Shown here in pieces: positions 1-10,164 of a stretch of DNA of 45,725 nucleotides. The notes under the pieces were generated by a model. The model ran no database searches. It worked only from the letters and a program-made list of their open reading frames with translations, and had not been told where the DNA came from. The stretch comes from DASXYG01 sp036502625 (lineage in GTDB: Bacteria > Actinomycetota > Actinomycetes > Streptosporangiales > Streptosporangiaceae), in the NCBI GenBank assembly GCA_036502625.1, contig DASXYG010000088.1, forward strand, positions 1-45,725, read 5' to 3'. The position numbers and the translations under genes were made by a program. Each line of letters opens with the position of its first letter. The stretch's first letter is position 1.

Positions 1-1
1 T

Positions 2-1042
<1,041 letters not shown>

Positions 1043-1068
1043 ATCCTCACTTCATCACCACGACGGGT

Positions 1069-2262
1069 TCACAACTGCAGCGGGTTGATGATGTCGGCGA
1101 GGATCAGCGTCACTCCCAAGCCGACCAGCAGTACGAGGACGACCGCGGTTACCGGCAGCAGCTTGTTCATGTCGACCGGACCGGGGTCCGGCCTCCCCCT
1201 CAGGCGCATGATCCGTACCTTCACCCGCTCGTACAAGAGTACGGCAACGTGGCCGCCGTCCATCGGAGGAAGCGGCAGGAGGTTCAGGACGCCGATGAAG
1301 AGGTTCAGCGACACGACGATCAGCAGGACGAGGGTGATTTTGGCCTGGAGGCTGGCGTCGGGGGCGGCGAAGACCTCGCCGGTGACACGCGCCGCGCCCA
1401 CGACGCTGCCCGCCTGGCCACCGGGCGTGTCGGCGCGGTGCGAGCCGAAGAGGTTCGGGATGGCCGCCGGGAGGTCGACGATCACCTGGCCGACCGCGGC
1501 GAGGGAGGTGCCGATGGTCTCGCCGGTGTACTTCACCGCGTCGACCGGGCCCTGCCGGGTGTAGGTCGCCGGCGGGGCGTACGGGCTCATGCCGAGGAAG
1601 GAGACCTTCTGGCCGCCGCGAGCGCTGACGAGGTCGACGGTGATCGGGACCGTCGTGCCGCCGCGCGAGACGGTCATCTTGGTGGGGCCCGCCGGCGCCT
1701 TGTGGATGGCGGTCTGGAGCTGCTTCCAGCCGGTGATCTTGGCGCCGTTGAAGGACGTCACCTGGTCGCCGGGCTTGAGGCCGGCCTTCTTCGCCGGCGA
1801 CTCGGGGTCGCCCTTCGCGCAGACCGCGGTCTCCGACGCCGGGACGCACGCGGAGACCGTGCCGACCTTGGTGGTGGGGCTGGTGTCGTTGGGCAGGCCG
1901 ACGGCCATCGCGATGATCATGAGCAGCACGATCGCGATGACGAAGTGCATGAACGAGCCGCCGACGAGGACGATGAACCGCTTCCACGGGCCCTGTTTGT
2001 AGAACGCGCGCGGTTCGTCCTCCGGGGACAGCTCCTCCAGCGGCGTCATGCCGGTGATCTTGCAGTAGCCGCCCGCGGGGATCGCCTTGATGCCGTATTC
2101 GGTCTCGCCGCGCTTGAACGACCACACGCGCGGGCCGAAGCCGACGAAGAACTCCGGCACCTTCATGCCGAACCGCTTCGCGGTGATGTAGTGACCCCAT
2201 TCGTGGATCATCACCGACACGAGCAGCGCGATCAGGAAGGTGACCCAACCAAGCACGCTCAT
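1069..2262 (-). CDS. rseP: RIP metalloprotease, site-2 protease family (RseP-like)
   Basis: Intramembrane zinc metalloprotease of the S2P/RseP (M50) family, which cuts membrane-bound anti-sigma factors and other single-pass substrates. With the chosen start the protein has 397 residues. The first hydrophobic helix carries HEWGH at residues 20-24 (zinc-binding HExxH), a PDZ domain follows around residues 130-220, and a late helix carries NLLPLPPMDGGH, the conserved motif providing the third zinc ligand. An upstream in-frame ATG at 2286 would add eight residues; ATG at 2262 is preferred because GGGAG lies about 9 nt upstream and the helix then begins directly, as in the family. It sits between dxr and ispG on the same strand, probably in one transcript. 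The physiological substrate is not visible here. Confidence 0.95.
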   Translation of the reverse strand: MSVLGWVTFLIALLVSVMIHEWGHYITAKRFGMKVPEFFVGFGPRVWSFKRGETEYGIKAIPAGGYCKITGMTPLEELSPEDEPRAFYKQGPWKRFIVLVGGSFMHFVIAIVLLMIIAMAVGLPNDTSPTTKVGTVSACVPASETAVCAKGDPESPAKKAGLKPGDQVTSFNGAKITGWKQLQTAIHKAPAGPTKMTVSRGGTTVPITVDLVSARGGQKVSFLGMSPYAPPATYTRQGPVDAVKYTGETIGTSLAAVGQVIVDLPAAIPNLFGSHRADTPGGQAGSVVGAARVTGEVFAAPDASLQAKITLVLLIVVSLNLFIGVLNLLPLPPMDGGHVAVLLYERVKVRIMRLRGRPDPGPVDMNKLLPVTAVVLVLLVGLGVTLILADIINPLQL

Positions 2263-2400
2263 CCGGACGCTCTCCCTCGAATCCACCTCGCGGAGCGTCG
2301 GAAACGCACCGGCACAATCGACGTGACGTTCAACGTGGCGCGGTGCGGTCAGGTTCCGCCGGACGCCACGCCCCCGACATTACCGGGCGTTCGTGGTGAC

Positions 2401-3645
2401 TCACACGCGTCCGGCGGAACCCGCGAGCTCGGCCGCGCGGGTGCGCGCCCAGGCGTCGGCGGCGCGTACGTCGTCGATCGTGAGGTCCTCGGGGCGGGTG
2501 GTCTCGGTGTGCTCCCCGACGACCGCGGCCACGGTGTCGACGATGCCGAGGAAGGGCAGGCGGCCCGCGCGGAACGCGGCCACGCCCACCTCGTTGGCGG
2601 CGTTGTAGACCGCGGGCGCGGTGCCGCCGCGGGTGCCGACCTCGCGGGCCAGCGCGATCGCCGGGAACGCGGTGTCGTCGAGCGGCTCGAACGTCCAGGA
2701 GACCGGGCTCGTCCAGTCGTTCGCCGGCGCGGCGCCGGCCACGCGGTGCGGCCAGGCGAGGCCGAGCGCGATGGGCAGCCGCATGTCGGGCGGGCTGGCC
2801 TGGGCGAGGGTGGCGCCGTCGGTGAACTCGACCATCGAGTGGATGACCGACTGCGGGTGCACCACGACGTCGATGCGGTCGAACGGTATGTCGAACAGCA
2901 GGTGCGCCTCGATGACCTCGAGGCCCTTGTTGACCAGGGTCGAGGAGTTGATCGTGATCACCGGGCCCATCGACCAGGTGGGGTGGGCCGCCGCCTGCTC
3001 GGGGGTGACGTCGGTCAGCTCGGCGCGGGTGCGGCCGCGGAACGGGCCGCCGCTCGCGGTGACGATGAGCCGGCGCACCTCGTCGTGGCGCCCGCCGCGC
3101 AGGCACTGCGCGATGGCGGAGTGCTCGGAGTCGACCGGCACGATCTGGCCGGGCTTGGCGCGCCGCTTGACCAGCGGCCCGCCCATGATCAGCGACTCCT
3201 TGTTGGCGAGCGCGAGCGTGCGCCCCGCGTCGAGCGCGGCGAGCGTGGACGACAGCCCGATCGCGCCGTCGATCGCGTTCAGCACGACATCGGACGGCCA
3301 GGCGGCCACCTCGGCGACGGACTCCGGGCCGCCGAGCAGCTTGGGCAGCCGGTACGCGCCCGATTCGTAGCCGCGCCGCTTCGCCTCGGCGTACAGCGCG
3401 AGCTGGACGTCCTGCACCGCGCTCGCCGCGGCCACCGCGACGACCTCGGCCCCGGTGTCGATGGCCTGCTTGGCCAGGACGTCGGGCCGGCCGCCGCCGG
3501 CCGCGAGCCCGATGACGCGGAAGGACCCGGGGTTGCGGGCCACCACGTCGAGCGCCTGCGTGCCGATGGAACCGGTCGAACCGAGCAGCACGACGTCCCG
3601 GCGCGGCCGCGCGTTCTGGCTATCGCTCACGGGCCCATTGTCCAC
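2401..3645 (-). CDS. dxr: 1-deoxy-D-xylulose-5-phosphate reductoisomerase
   Basis: Dxr (IspC) makes 2-C-methyl-D-erythritol 4-phosphate from DXP with NADPH, the committed MEP step and the target of fosmidomycin. The 414-residue product shows the N-terminal NADPH-binding GSTGSIGTQ, then ANKESLIMGG, the metal/substrate motif VDSEHSAI, the flexible loop HPTWSMGP, and NKGLEVIEAHLLF. Length is normal for the family. Start codon: ATG at 3645; an in-frame GTG at 3630 would remove five residues and cannot be excluded. First gene of the dxr-rseP-ispG run, with a 228-bp divergent intergenic region to the secreted protease gene on the other strand, so its promoter should lie between 3646 and about 3800. 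Confidence 0.96.
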   Translation of the reverse strand: MDNGPVSDSQNARPRRDVVLLGSTGSIGTQALDVVARNPGSFRVIGLAAGGGRPDVLAKQAIDTGAEVVAVAAASAVQDVQLALYAEAKRRGYESGAYRLPKLLGGPESVAEVAAWPSDVVLNAIDGAIGLSSTLAALDAGRTLALANKESLIMGGPLVKRRAKPGQIVPVDSEHSAIAQCLRGGRHDEVRRLIVTASGGPFRGRTRAELTDVTPEQAAAHPTWSMGPVITINSSTLVNKGLEVIEAHLLFDIPFDRIDVVVHPQSVIHSMVEFTDGATLAQASPPDMRLPIALGLAWPHRVAGAAPANDWTSPVSWTFEPLDDTAFPAIALAREVGTRGGTAPAVYNAANEVGVAAFRAGRLPFLGIVDTVAAVVGEHTETTRPEDLTIDDVRAADAWARTRAAELAGSAGRV

Positions 3646-3873
3646 CGCCGTGGCGCAAGGGCGTGCCCGGCGGGCGCGCGCGTCGCGCGTCCGTCATCTG
3701 AAATGCCGGGTACGACTCGCGACGCATAGTCGATTACTTAGCGAGGCATAACAACTGCGAAGAGTAACTACGTGCGCGTTTGCTGGGGGAACACCCCTCG
3801 ATCCGCGGCGCGGACGCGCACCGCCCCCGGGCGTACGGCCGGTCCGCGGCGGCCACGGAAGGTGTGAAGCAAT
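3646..3873. promoter_or_regulatory. Divergent intergenic region dxr / secreted protease
   Basis: This 228-bp gap separates dxr (leftward) from a secreted protease gene (rightward). Its middle, about 3726-3775, is clearly more A+T-rich than the surroundings, as expected for promoters in a high-GC genome. Imperfectly opposed half-sites TTACT (near 3735) and AGTAA (near 3773) flank that stretch and could be an operator, but I cannot assign a regulator or a firm -35/-10 pair. Confidence 0.4.
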
Positions 3874-4809
3874 ATGAGGTCCCACCCCGCGATCATCGCC
3901 ACCGCCCTCGTCCCCTTCCTTCTCGCACCGCTCGTCGTCGCCCTCGGCAGCGCGCCGGCGGGAGCGGCGCGCCGGCGCCCGCCAAGCCACCTGGCGGCCA
4001 CCACCACCGCGGCGCGCCGCACCGCGATGTCGTACTGGACGCCGCAGCGCATGCGCGACGCGCGCCCGCTCGACCTCGTCACCGCGCACGGCAGCCACGC
4101 GAAGCTCCCGTCCATCGCACGGGCGCGGACGCAGGGCGCGCCGTGGACCGGCGGCGGCGCCATAGCCAAGACCCTCGGCCGGGTCTTCTTCACCACGAAC
4201 GGCGGCGCGGCGGCGTCGTGCAGCGGCGACGTCGTGAACGCCGCGAACCACAGTGTGGTCGTCACCGCCGGGCACTGCGTGCGCAACGGCGGCCAGTGGA
4301 ACGGCGCGTGGGCCTTCGTGCCCGGCTACCACGACGGGAAGCGGCCGTACGGCACGTGGGTGGCGAACATGCTGGCCACGACCCCGCAGTGGCAGAGCAA
4401 GGAGAACACCGACTACGACGTCGGCATGGCCGTCATCGCCGAGCGCGACGGCAAGCGCATCGCGGACACGGTGGGCGCGCAGGCGATCGGGTTCGGCCTG
4501 TCGCGCGGCCGGCAGGTCGCGGCGTTCGGCTACCCGGCCGAGGGCAGCTACGACGGCAGCAAGCAGATCTACTGCTCGGGCACCGTCAGCGCCGACACCA
4601 CCGGGTCGAGCAAGGACCAGGCGCTGGCCTGCGACCAGACCGGCGGGGCCAGCGGCGGCCCGTGGCTCACCGATTTCGACGCCAAGGCGGGAACCGGCAC
4701 GCAGTACTCCGTGAACAGCTTCAAGTACGAGGACCAGCCGAACTACATGTACGGCCCGTACTTCGGCAGCGCCGTCAAGGACCTCTACACCTGGTCGGCC
4801 GCTCAGTGA
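3874..4809 (+). CDS. Secreted trypsin-like serine protease (paralog 1)
   Basis: Chymotrypsin-fold (V8/trypsin-like) serine protease, 311 residues. The N-terminus is a Sec signal peptide: basic MRSHP, a hydrophobic core to about residue 27, and an AGA-type cleavage site near 31. A propeptide-like segment with YWTPQRMRDARPL (about residues 54-66) precedes the catalytic domain. The triad is visible: His134 in TAGHC, Asp182 in YDVGM and Ser260 in GGASGGPW; paired cysteines occur near the histidine and serine. The protein should be secreted and autoprocessed, with a role in extracellular nutrient acquisition inferred from family only. It is followed 72 bp later by a paralog sharing the same domain order, including the YWTPxRMRxAxPL motif, so the pair arose by tandem duplication. 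Substrate specificity cannot be read. Confidence 0.88.
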   Translation: MRSHPAIIATALVPFLLAPLVVALGSAPAGAARRRPPSHLAATTTAARRTAMSYWTPQRMRDARPLDLVTAHGSHAKLPSIARARTQGAPWTGGGAIAKTLGRVFFTTNGGAAASCSGDVVNAANHSVVVTAGHCVRNGGQWNGAWAFVPGYHDGKRPYGTWVANMLATTPQWQSKENTDYDVGMAVIAERDGKRIADTVGAQAIGFGLSRGRQVAAFGYPAEGSYDGSKQIYCSGTVSADTTGSSKDQALACDQTGGASGGPWLTDFDAKAGTGTQYSVNSFKYEDQPNYMYGPYFGSAVKDLYTWSAAQ

Positions 4810-4865
4810 CGGAGGCGCGCCCGGCGTGTATCAACGCCAAGTACCCGTCCGATCGCACACTGTCA

Positions 4866-4882
4866 TGCATACTCGGCAGACA
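4866..4882 (+). promoter_or_regulatory. Probable leaderless promoter -10 for the second protease gene
   Basis: CATACT at 4868-4873 fits the actinobacterial TANNNT-type -10, and it ends 8 nt before the ATG at 4882. Transcription would therefore begin at or within a base or two of the start codon. No Shine-Dalgarno sequence precedes the ATG, which agrees with a leaderless mRNA. No convincing -35 is seen. This would give paralog 2 its own transcription start, separate from paralog 1. Confidence 0.4.
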
Positions 4883-5901
4883 TGACCGTTTCGCCTTTGC
4901 TGTTGATCGCCCCGCTCGCCGGCGGACTGCTCGCCGCTCCCGTCCCCGGGCACGCCGCCGGCGGGCACACCGCGCCGCGTGACCCCGCCGCCGCCGTCAT
5001 CTCGGCGGCGGACGTGGTCCAGCACGACGCCGCGCGCACGGTCGCCGAGCAGCGCCAGGTGCTGCGGTACTGGACACCCGACCGGATGCGCCGCGCGAAG
5101 CCGCTCGTCCATGTCGGCGCGGCCCGGACGCACACGGCGGCCGGGCCGCAGCGCGGCAAGCCCCTGACGGTGGCGCCGGCGCGGCCGCGTACGCCGATGG
5201 CCGGGCGCGCCGCCCCGGCACGCTCGTCCACCGGCGCGCAGTGGACCGGCGGCGGCACCGTCGCCGGCACCACCGGACGGGTGTTCCTCACCTTGGGCGG
5301 CGACGAGTACTTCTGCTCGGCCGGCGTCGTGAACAGCGGCAACCGCGACGTCGTCGTCACCGCCGGGCACTGCCTGAAGGACGGCAAGGGCGGATGGGCG
5401 AGCAAGTGGACGTTCGTGCCCGGCTACAAGAGCGGCAAGCGCCCGTACGGCAGCTACACGGCGCGGCGGATGTTCGTCGCCAAGGGCTGGTCGTCGAAGG
5501 CCGACGACAACGACGACATCGGCATGGCCGCCGTCAACACGGTGGGCGGCTCCCACGTGATGGACAAGGTCGGCGGCCAGGGCATCGCGTTCGGCAAGGC
5601 GCGGCCGAAGAGCGCGTGGGCGTTCGGCTACCCGGCCGACCCGCCGTACGGCGGCGGCAAGCTCGTCTACTGCGACGGCAAGCTGAGCCGCGACAGCGAG
5701 ACCAGCGACCAGGGCATGCGCTGCGACATGACCGAGGGCGCGAGCGGCGGCCCGTGGCTGTCGGGCTTCCACCGCGCGTCCGGCAGCGGCACGGTCGTCT
5801 CGGTGACCAGCTTCAAGTACTCCGACGACCAGGCGGTCATGTACGGCCCGTACCTCGGCGCCCAGGCCCGCGACGTCTACCGCCGCGCCGACAAGGCCTG
5901 A
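4882..5901 (+). CDS. Secreted trypsin-like serine protease (paralog 2)
   Basis: Second member of a tandem pair of exported serine proteases, 339 residues. The N-terminus is hydrophobic from residue 4 to about 20 and ends in a GHA/AGG-type cleavage region; it lacks the usual basic n-region, so the start is slightly uncertain. A propeptide with YWTPDRMRRAKPL matches the motif in paralog 1. The catalytic residues are His163 (TAGHC), an Asp in DDNDDIGM near residue 214, and Ser288 (GGxSGGPW-type, EGASGGPW). Compared with paralog 1 it has a longer Ala/Pro/Arg-rich linker before the protease domain. It ends 13 bp from the convergent aldehyde dehydrogenase gene. Confidence 0.87.
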   Translation: MTVSPLLLIAPLAGGLLAAPVPGHAAGGHTAPRDPAAAVISAADVVQHDAARTVAEQRQVLRYWTPDRMRRAKPLVHVGAARTHTAAGPQRGKPLTVAPARPRTPMAGRAAPARSSTGAQWTGGGTVAGTTGRVFLTLGGDEYFCSAGVVNSGNRDVVVTAGHCLKDGKGGWASKWTFVPGYKSGKRPYGSYTARRMFVAKGWSSKADDNDDIGMAAVNTVGGSHVMDKVGGQGIAFGKARPKSAWAFGYPADPPYGGGKLVYCDGKLSRDSETSDQGMRCDMTEGASGGPWLSGFHRASGSGTVVSVTSFKYSDDQAVMYGPYLGAQARDVYRRADKA

Positions 5902-5914
5902 GCGCCCGGCTCGC

Positions 5915-7342
<1,428 letters not shown>

Positions 7343-7601
7343 ACCCCCGAAGCTAACCCGCAGAGCCACCCCCACCCCCCATCCCTTCCGTCCACCAACC
7401 CCCCAGCACTTATCCATTCCGTACGAACCCCCCACTCCTTCCCGCCTCCCACCCCGCGCCCCGCCCCGCCCGCACCCGGTTTGACGCCCCCGCTCCCCCA
7501 CCGCCTCACACCCCGCTAGCCGCCGCCTCACACCCCGCACCTCCCGCCCCGCCCCGCACCCACTCGCCGCCCCGCTTCTCACCCCGCGCGAGTCCCCTCC
7601 G

Positions 7602-7668
7602 CCACCTCCCCAGCCCCGTACGGCATACGCGCTGCGGGCAGGTGACACGGACGCAGCGACCCCGAGGG
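7602..7668 (+). repeat. ~70-bp intergenic repeat, copy 1
   Basis: Begins CCACCTCCC and contains CCGTACGGCATACGCGCTGC, then GGGCAGGTGAC, and ends in CCCCGAG. CGCTGCG and CGCAGCG arms bracket the GGTGAC core and could form a stem-loop. The 3' end is more diverged than in the other copies. Confidence 0.7.
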
Positions 7669-7670
7669 CC

Positions 7671-7737
7671 CCACCTCCCCCGTACGGCATACGCGCTGCG
7701 GGCAGGTGACAGGGGCGCAGCGCCCCCGAGAGACACG
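7671..7737 (+). repeat. ~70-bp intergenic repeat, copy 2
   Basis: Begins CCACCTCCC and ends CCCCGAGAGACACG. The first half is identical to copy 1 over CGTACGGCATACGCGCTGCG. It contains the perfect palindrome GGGGCGCAGCGCCCC (7712-7726) and the alternative stem CGCTGCG (7694-7700) / CGCAGCG (7716-7722). Confidence 0.75.
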
Positions 7738-7798
7738 AAACGCGGGGGCACGAGACGCGCGGGCGCGGAGCCCAGGCATGAGACGCGGGGAGGCACCC

Positions 7799-7870
7799 CC
7801 ACCTCCCCCGCCCCGTACGGCATACGGGCCGCGGGGAGGTGACGCGGCCGCAGCGAACCCGAGAGACACG
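7799..7870 (+). repeat. ~70-bp intergenic repeat, copy 3
   Basis: Same start (CCACCTCCC) and end (CCCGAGAGACACG) as copy 2. The arms around GGTGA have changed to GGCCGCG / CGCGGCC but are still complementary, so the stem is retained with a different sequence. A spacer of about 60 bp with GCGCGGAGCCC and GAGACGCGGGG separates it from copy 2. Confidence 0.75.
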
Positions 7871-7985
7871 GGGAGCGGGAACACGAGACACCCGGGGCGC
7901 GGAGCCCGAGGCACGAGACGCGGGGGGTGCGGGGGTGGATGCACGGGCGCGGGGGCCGGGACGCGGGGGGCGCGGGGCCGCACCG

Positions 7986-8057
7986 CCACCTCCCTCCGCC
8001 CCGTGCGGCATACGGGCGGCGGGCAGGTGACAGGGGCGCAGCGCCCCCGAGAGACAT
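7986..8057 (+). repeat. ~70-bp intergenic repeat, copy 4
   Basis: Begins CCACCTCCC, then CCGTGCGGCATACGGGCGGC (one change in the CCGTACGG core), GGGCAGGTGACAGGGGC, and ends CCCCGAGAGACATG. It keeps the GGGGCGCAGCGCCCC palindrome of copy 2 but not the longer-range arms. The spacer before it repeats the GCGCGGAGCCC and GAGACGCGGGG words of the previous spacer. Confidence 0.75.
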
Positions 8058-8063
8058 GGGGTG

Positions 8064-8172
8064 CGGGGACACGAGACACGGGGGACGCGGGGGCGGACGC
8101 ACGGGCACAGGACGCGGGGCCGGGACGCGGGGACACGAGACGCGGGGGACGCGGGGGCGGACGTACGGGCAC
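8064..8172 (+). repeat. Direct repeat of a 45-mer, 64-bp period
   Basis: Positions 8064-8108 and 8128-8172 are the same 45 bases with two substitutions (A/G and C/T). Both copies begin CGGGGACACGAGAC and end ACGGGCAC. The spacing of 64 bp suggests a local tandem duplication within the G-rich tract. Confidence 0.75.
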
Positions 8173-8309
8173 GGGCACGGGGCCGGGGCGCGGGGCCGGG
8201 GCACGGGGCCGGGGCACGGAGGCGGGACGCGGGGCGCGGGACCCGGGGCGCGGGGCGCGGGGCGGGGCACGGGCGCGCGGACCGGAGGGGCGGGGCGCGA
8301 CGCGAGGCG

Positions 8310-8385
8310 GGACACAGGCGCGGGAGCGGGACGCGGGCGCGGGAGCGGGACACGGGCGCGGGAGCAGGACACGGGCGCGGGAGCA
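8310..8385 (+). repeat. 19-bp tandem repeat, four units
   Basis: Four consecutive 19-bp units of the form GGACACGGGCGCGGGAGCA begin at 8310, 8329, 8348 and 8367. Units 3 and 4 are identical; units 1 and 2 differ at two or three positions. A fifth unit starts (GGACACGGGA) and degenerates. It is a candidate variable-number tandem repeat. Confidence 0.8.
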
Positions 8386-8501
8386 GGACACGGGACGGGA
8401 CGCGAGGCGGAACGCGAGGCGGAACGCGCGTGCGGAGGCGCGGCGCGCAGGGCAGGGGGTGTGCGGGGTGAAGGCAGGGGTTGAGGGGCGCGGGGTGGTG
8501 C

Positions 8502-10022
8502 TTACTCGGGGTGGGGTTGGTCTTGGATGCGGAGGGCTATCCAGAGTTCCGCGCGGGTGTCGGGGTCGGAGAGGTCGCGGGCTAGGAGGTCGGATATGCG
8601 GCGCATGCGGTAGCGGAGGGTGTGGCGGTGGACGCCTAGGGACTCGGCGGCGGCGTCCCAGTGGCCGCCGTGGGCGATGAAGGCGCGCAGCGAGCCGATG
8701 AGGTCGGCGCGCGACTCGTACTCGAGCAGCGGGCGCAGCGTGGCGGCCGCGAAGCCGCGTGCGACGTCGGAGTCGAGGAGCCCGACCAGGCCGCCGTCGG
8801 CGATGGCCTCGTGGCGGCGCACCACGCCGCTCCCGGCCTTCCCCACGGGCGCGGCCAGCGCCTGCACCGCCTGTTCGTACGCCTCCCCGAGCCGGTCGAG
8901 CGGCACGGCGCGGCTGAGCCCGATCGTGCCGCCCGCGCCGGCGGCGACCGCGTCCACGATCCACTCGGCGTCCGGCATCAGCACGGTCGCGCGGCCGCCC
9001 ACCTCCGCGACCAGCACCCGCGCGTCGGTCAGCGCCACCCGCGCACGCGTGGCGGCCTCCAGCTCGTCCAGCACGCCCGCCGGCTCCCCCGCGGCGACGG
9101 CCACCCGTACGGGCTCCGCGGGCAGCACGTCCCGCGCGTCCTCCACCGGCACCCCGCCGCCGGACGCCGCACCCGTGCCGGACATCAGCAACCGCAGCAG
9201 TGCCGAGCGCAGCCCGCGGCCATCAGGTGGGCGTTCGAGCTCCAGTGACAGGAGGGAGGCGGCCGCCGCCACGACGGTGTTCCCGTACGCGGGCAGGGGG
9301 TCGCGGGTGCCTACCGCGAGGAACCCGCTCACCCGCCGCGCGTCGCCGAGGGGCTGGATGACCACGTGGCCGTCGGTGCCGGACACCGAGGTGCTGGCGC
9401 CCGACCGGTCGCGCAGCAGCCGGCGCAGCCGCTCGACCTCCGTGCCGAGCCCGGGGGCGCGCGCGGCGGCCTCGGCGGGAGCGGCGTAGCGCGGCTCGCC
9501 GGTGGCGTCGAGCAGCAGCGCCCAGCCGCGGATCTCCGAGGACAGCCGGGTGATCACGGCGCGCGGGCCGTCCGGGCGCAGCGCCGCGCGGGTCAGCGCG
9601 CGCTGCGCGGAGGCCGTACGGGCCAGGGCCTCGTGCCGCTCCGCCGCGATGATCTTGGAGACCGCCTTCCCGACGGCCACGAACGGCGTGGGCTCGGGCA
9701 CCTCGATCAGCGGCAGCCCGGCCGCGCGCGCGGCGTCCCGCAGCGCCTCCGGCACCCGCTCGTGGCCCAGCCCGGTGCCGAAGCCGAGCCCCGCCACCCC
9801 CCGCGCCACCAGCCGCGCGACGTACGCGGGCGCCCACTCGCCCGCGGCGTCGAGCCGCATCCCGGTGGTGAGCAGCAGCTCGCCGCCTTCGAGGTACGGG
9901 GTGGGGTCCTCCTGCTCGCTGACCGCCACCCAGTGGACCTCGCGGTCGAGCCGGCCAGCGCCTTCGAGGACGCGCAATGCGAGGCCCGGTGTGCCGACGA
10001 CCGTGCTCAGCGTGGGCGCCAT
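8502..10022 (-). CDS. PucR-family transcriptional regulator, divergent from gabT
   Basis: 506-residue regulator starting at ATG 10022 (MAPTLSTVVGTPGLAL). Residues about 1-125 match the PucR N-terminal ligand-sensing domain (GGELLLTTGMRLD, VAGLGFGTG, LPLIEVPEPTPF). The middle is a GGDEF-like/CdaR region. The C-terminus carries the PucR helix-turn-helix, GHWDAAAESLGVHRHTLRYRM, near residue 470. PucR proteins in actinomycetes often control amine, GABA or purine catabolism. Here it is transcribed away from gabT, with a perfect inverted repeat (10054-10070) between the two, so control of gabT and of itself is likely. A start at ATG 10061 is open but would place the operator inside the coding sequence; the nearer start is preferred, although its purine-rich ribosome-binding stretch is unusually close. 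Confidence 0.88.
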   Translation of the reverse strand: MAPTLSTVVGTPGLALRVLEGAGRLDREVHWVAVSEQEDPTPYLEGGELLLTTGMRLDAAGEWAPAYVARLVARGVAGLGFGTGLGHERVPEALRDAARAAGLPLIEVPEPTPFVAVGKAVSKIIAAERHEALARTASAQRALTRAALRPDGPRAVITRLSSEIRGWALLLDATGEPRYAAPAEAAARAPGLGTEVERLRRLLRDRSGASTSVSGTDGHVVIQPLGDARRVSGFLAVGTRDPLPAYGNTVVAAAASLLSLELERPPDGRGLRSALLRLLMSGTGAASGGGVPVEDARDVLPAEPVRVAVAAGEPAGVLDELEAATRARVALTDARVLVAEVGGRATVLMPDAEWIVDAVAAGAGGTIGLSRAVPLDRLGEAYEQAVQALAAPVGKAGSGVVRRHEAIADGGLVGLLDSDVARGFAAATLRPLLEYESRADLIGSLRAFIAHGGHWDAAAESLGVHRHTLRYRMRRISDLLARDLSDPDTRAELWIALRIQDQPHPE

Positions 10023-10053
10023 GCCCTCCCCCGTTCCCCCGGCGAACCGTACG

Positions 10054-10070
10054 TTGTCCATTCTGGACAA
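10054..10070. promoter_or_regulatory. Perfect 17-bp inverted repeat, candidate PucR operator
   Basis: TTGTCCA-TTC-TGGACAA: two perfect 7-bp arms around a 3-bp centre. It lies 31 bp upstream of the PucR start and about 95 bp upstream of gabT, in the only divergent gap shared by regulator and target. It fits a dimer binding site. The ligand and the binding protein are inference. Confidence 0.6.
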
Positions 10071-10164
10071 TGACCGGCGGTGATTACGCCAGCCCGCGCA
10101 GTCGTACGACACGACCCGCGCGCCTAGCGTCGCGGGCAGACGACCACTTCGTAGGGGGTGCACC

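Larger units (their letters stand above)
7343..8501. other. 1.16-kb non-coding, low-complexity repeat region
   Basis: Gap between the aldehyde dehydrogenase start and the PucR stop codon. All six frames are nearly free of stops because of extreme base composition, but the translations are Pro/Arg/Ala or Gly/Arg runs with no domain, so I treat it as non-coding. From 7350 to about 7610 the plus strand is C-rich with few G; from about 7720 to 8500 it is G-rich, so the skew inverts near 7620-7720. Contents: four ~70-bp repeats (7602-8057), a duplicated 45-mer (8064-8172), a 19-bp tandem array (8310-8385) and numerous GGGG runs that could form G-quadruplexes. Confidence 0.8.

Noticed and set aside
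7602..8057. CRISPR array
   Set aside because: Units are ~70 bp, imperfect, irregularly spaced (about 2-130 bp apart), spacers share sequence, and no cas genes are present.
7343..8353. N-terminal extension of the aldehyde dehydrogenase by ~337 residues
   Set aside because: The extension translates the C/G-rich repeats into Pro/Arg/Ala runs; family homology starts at ATG 7342.
7706..8680. Several long Gly/Arg/Thr-rich ORFs across the repeat region
   Set aside because: Open in many frames only because stop codons are rare at this base composition; no ribosome-binding site or domain.
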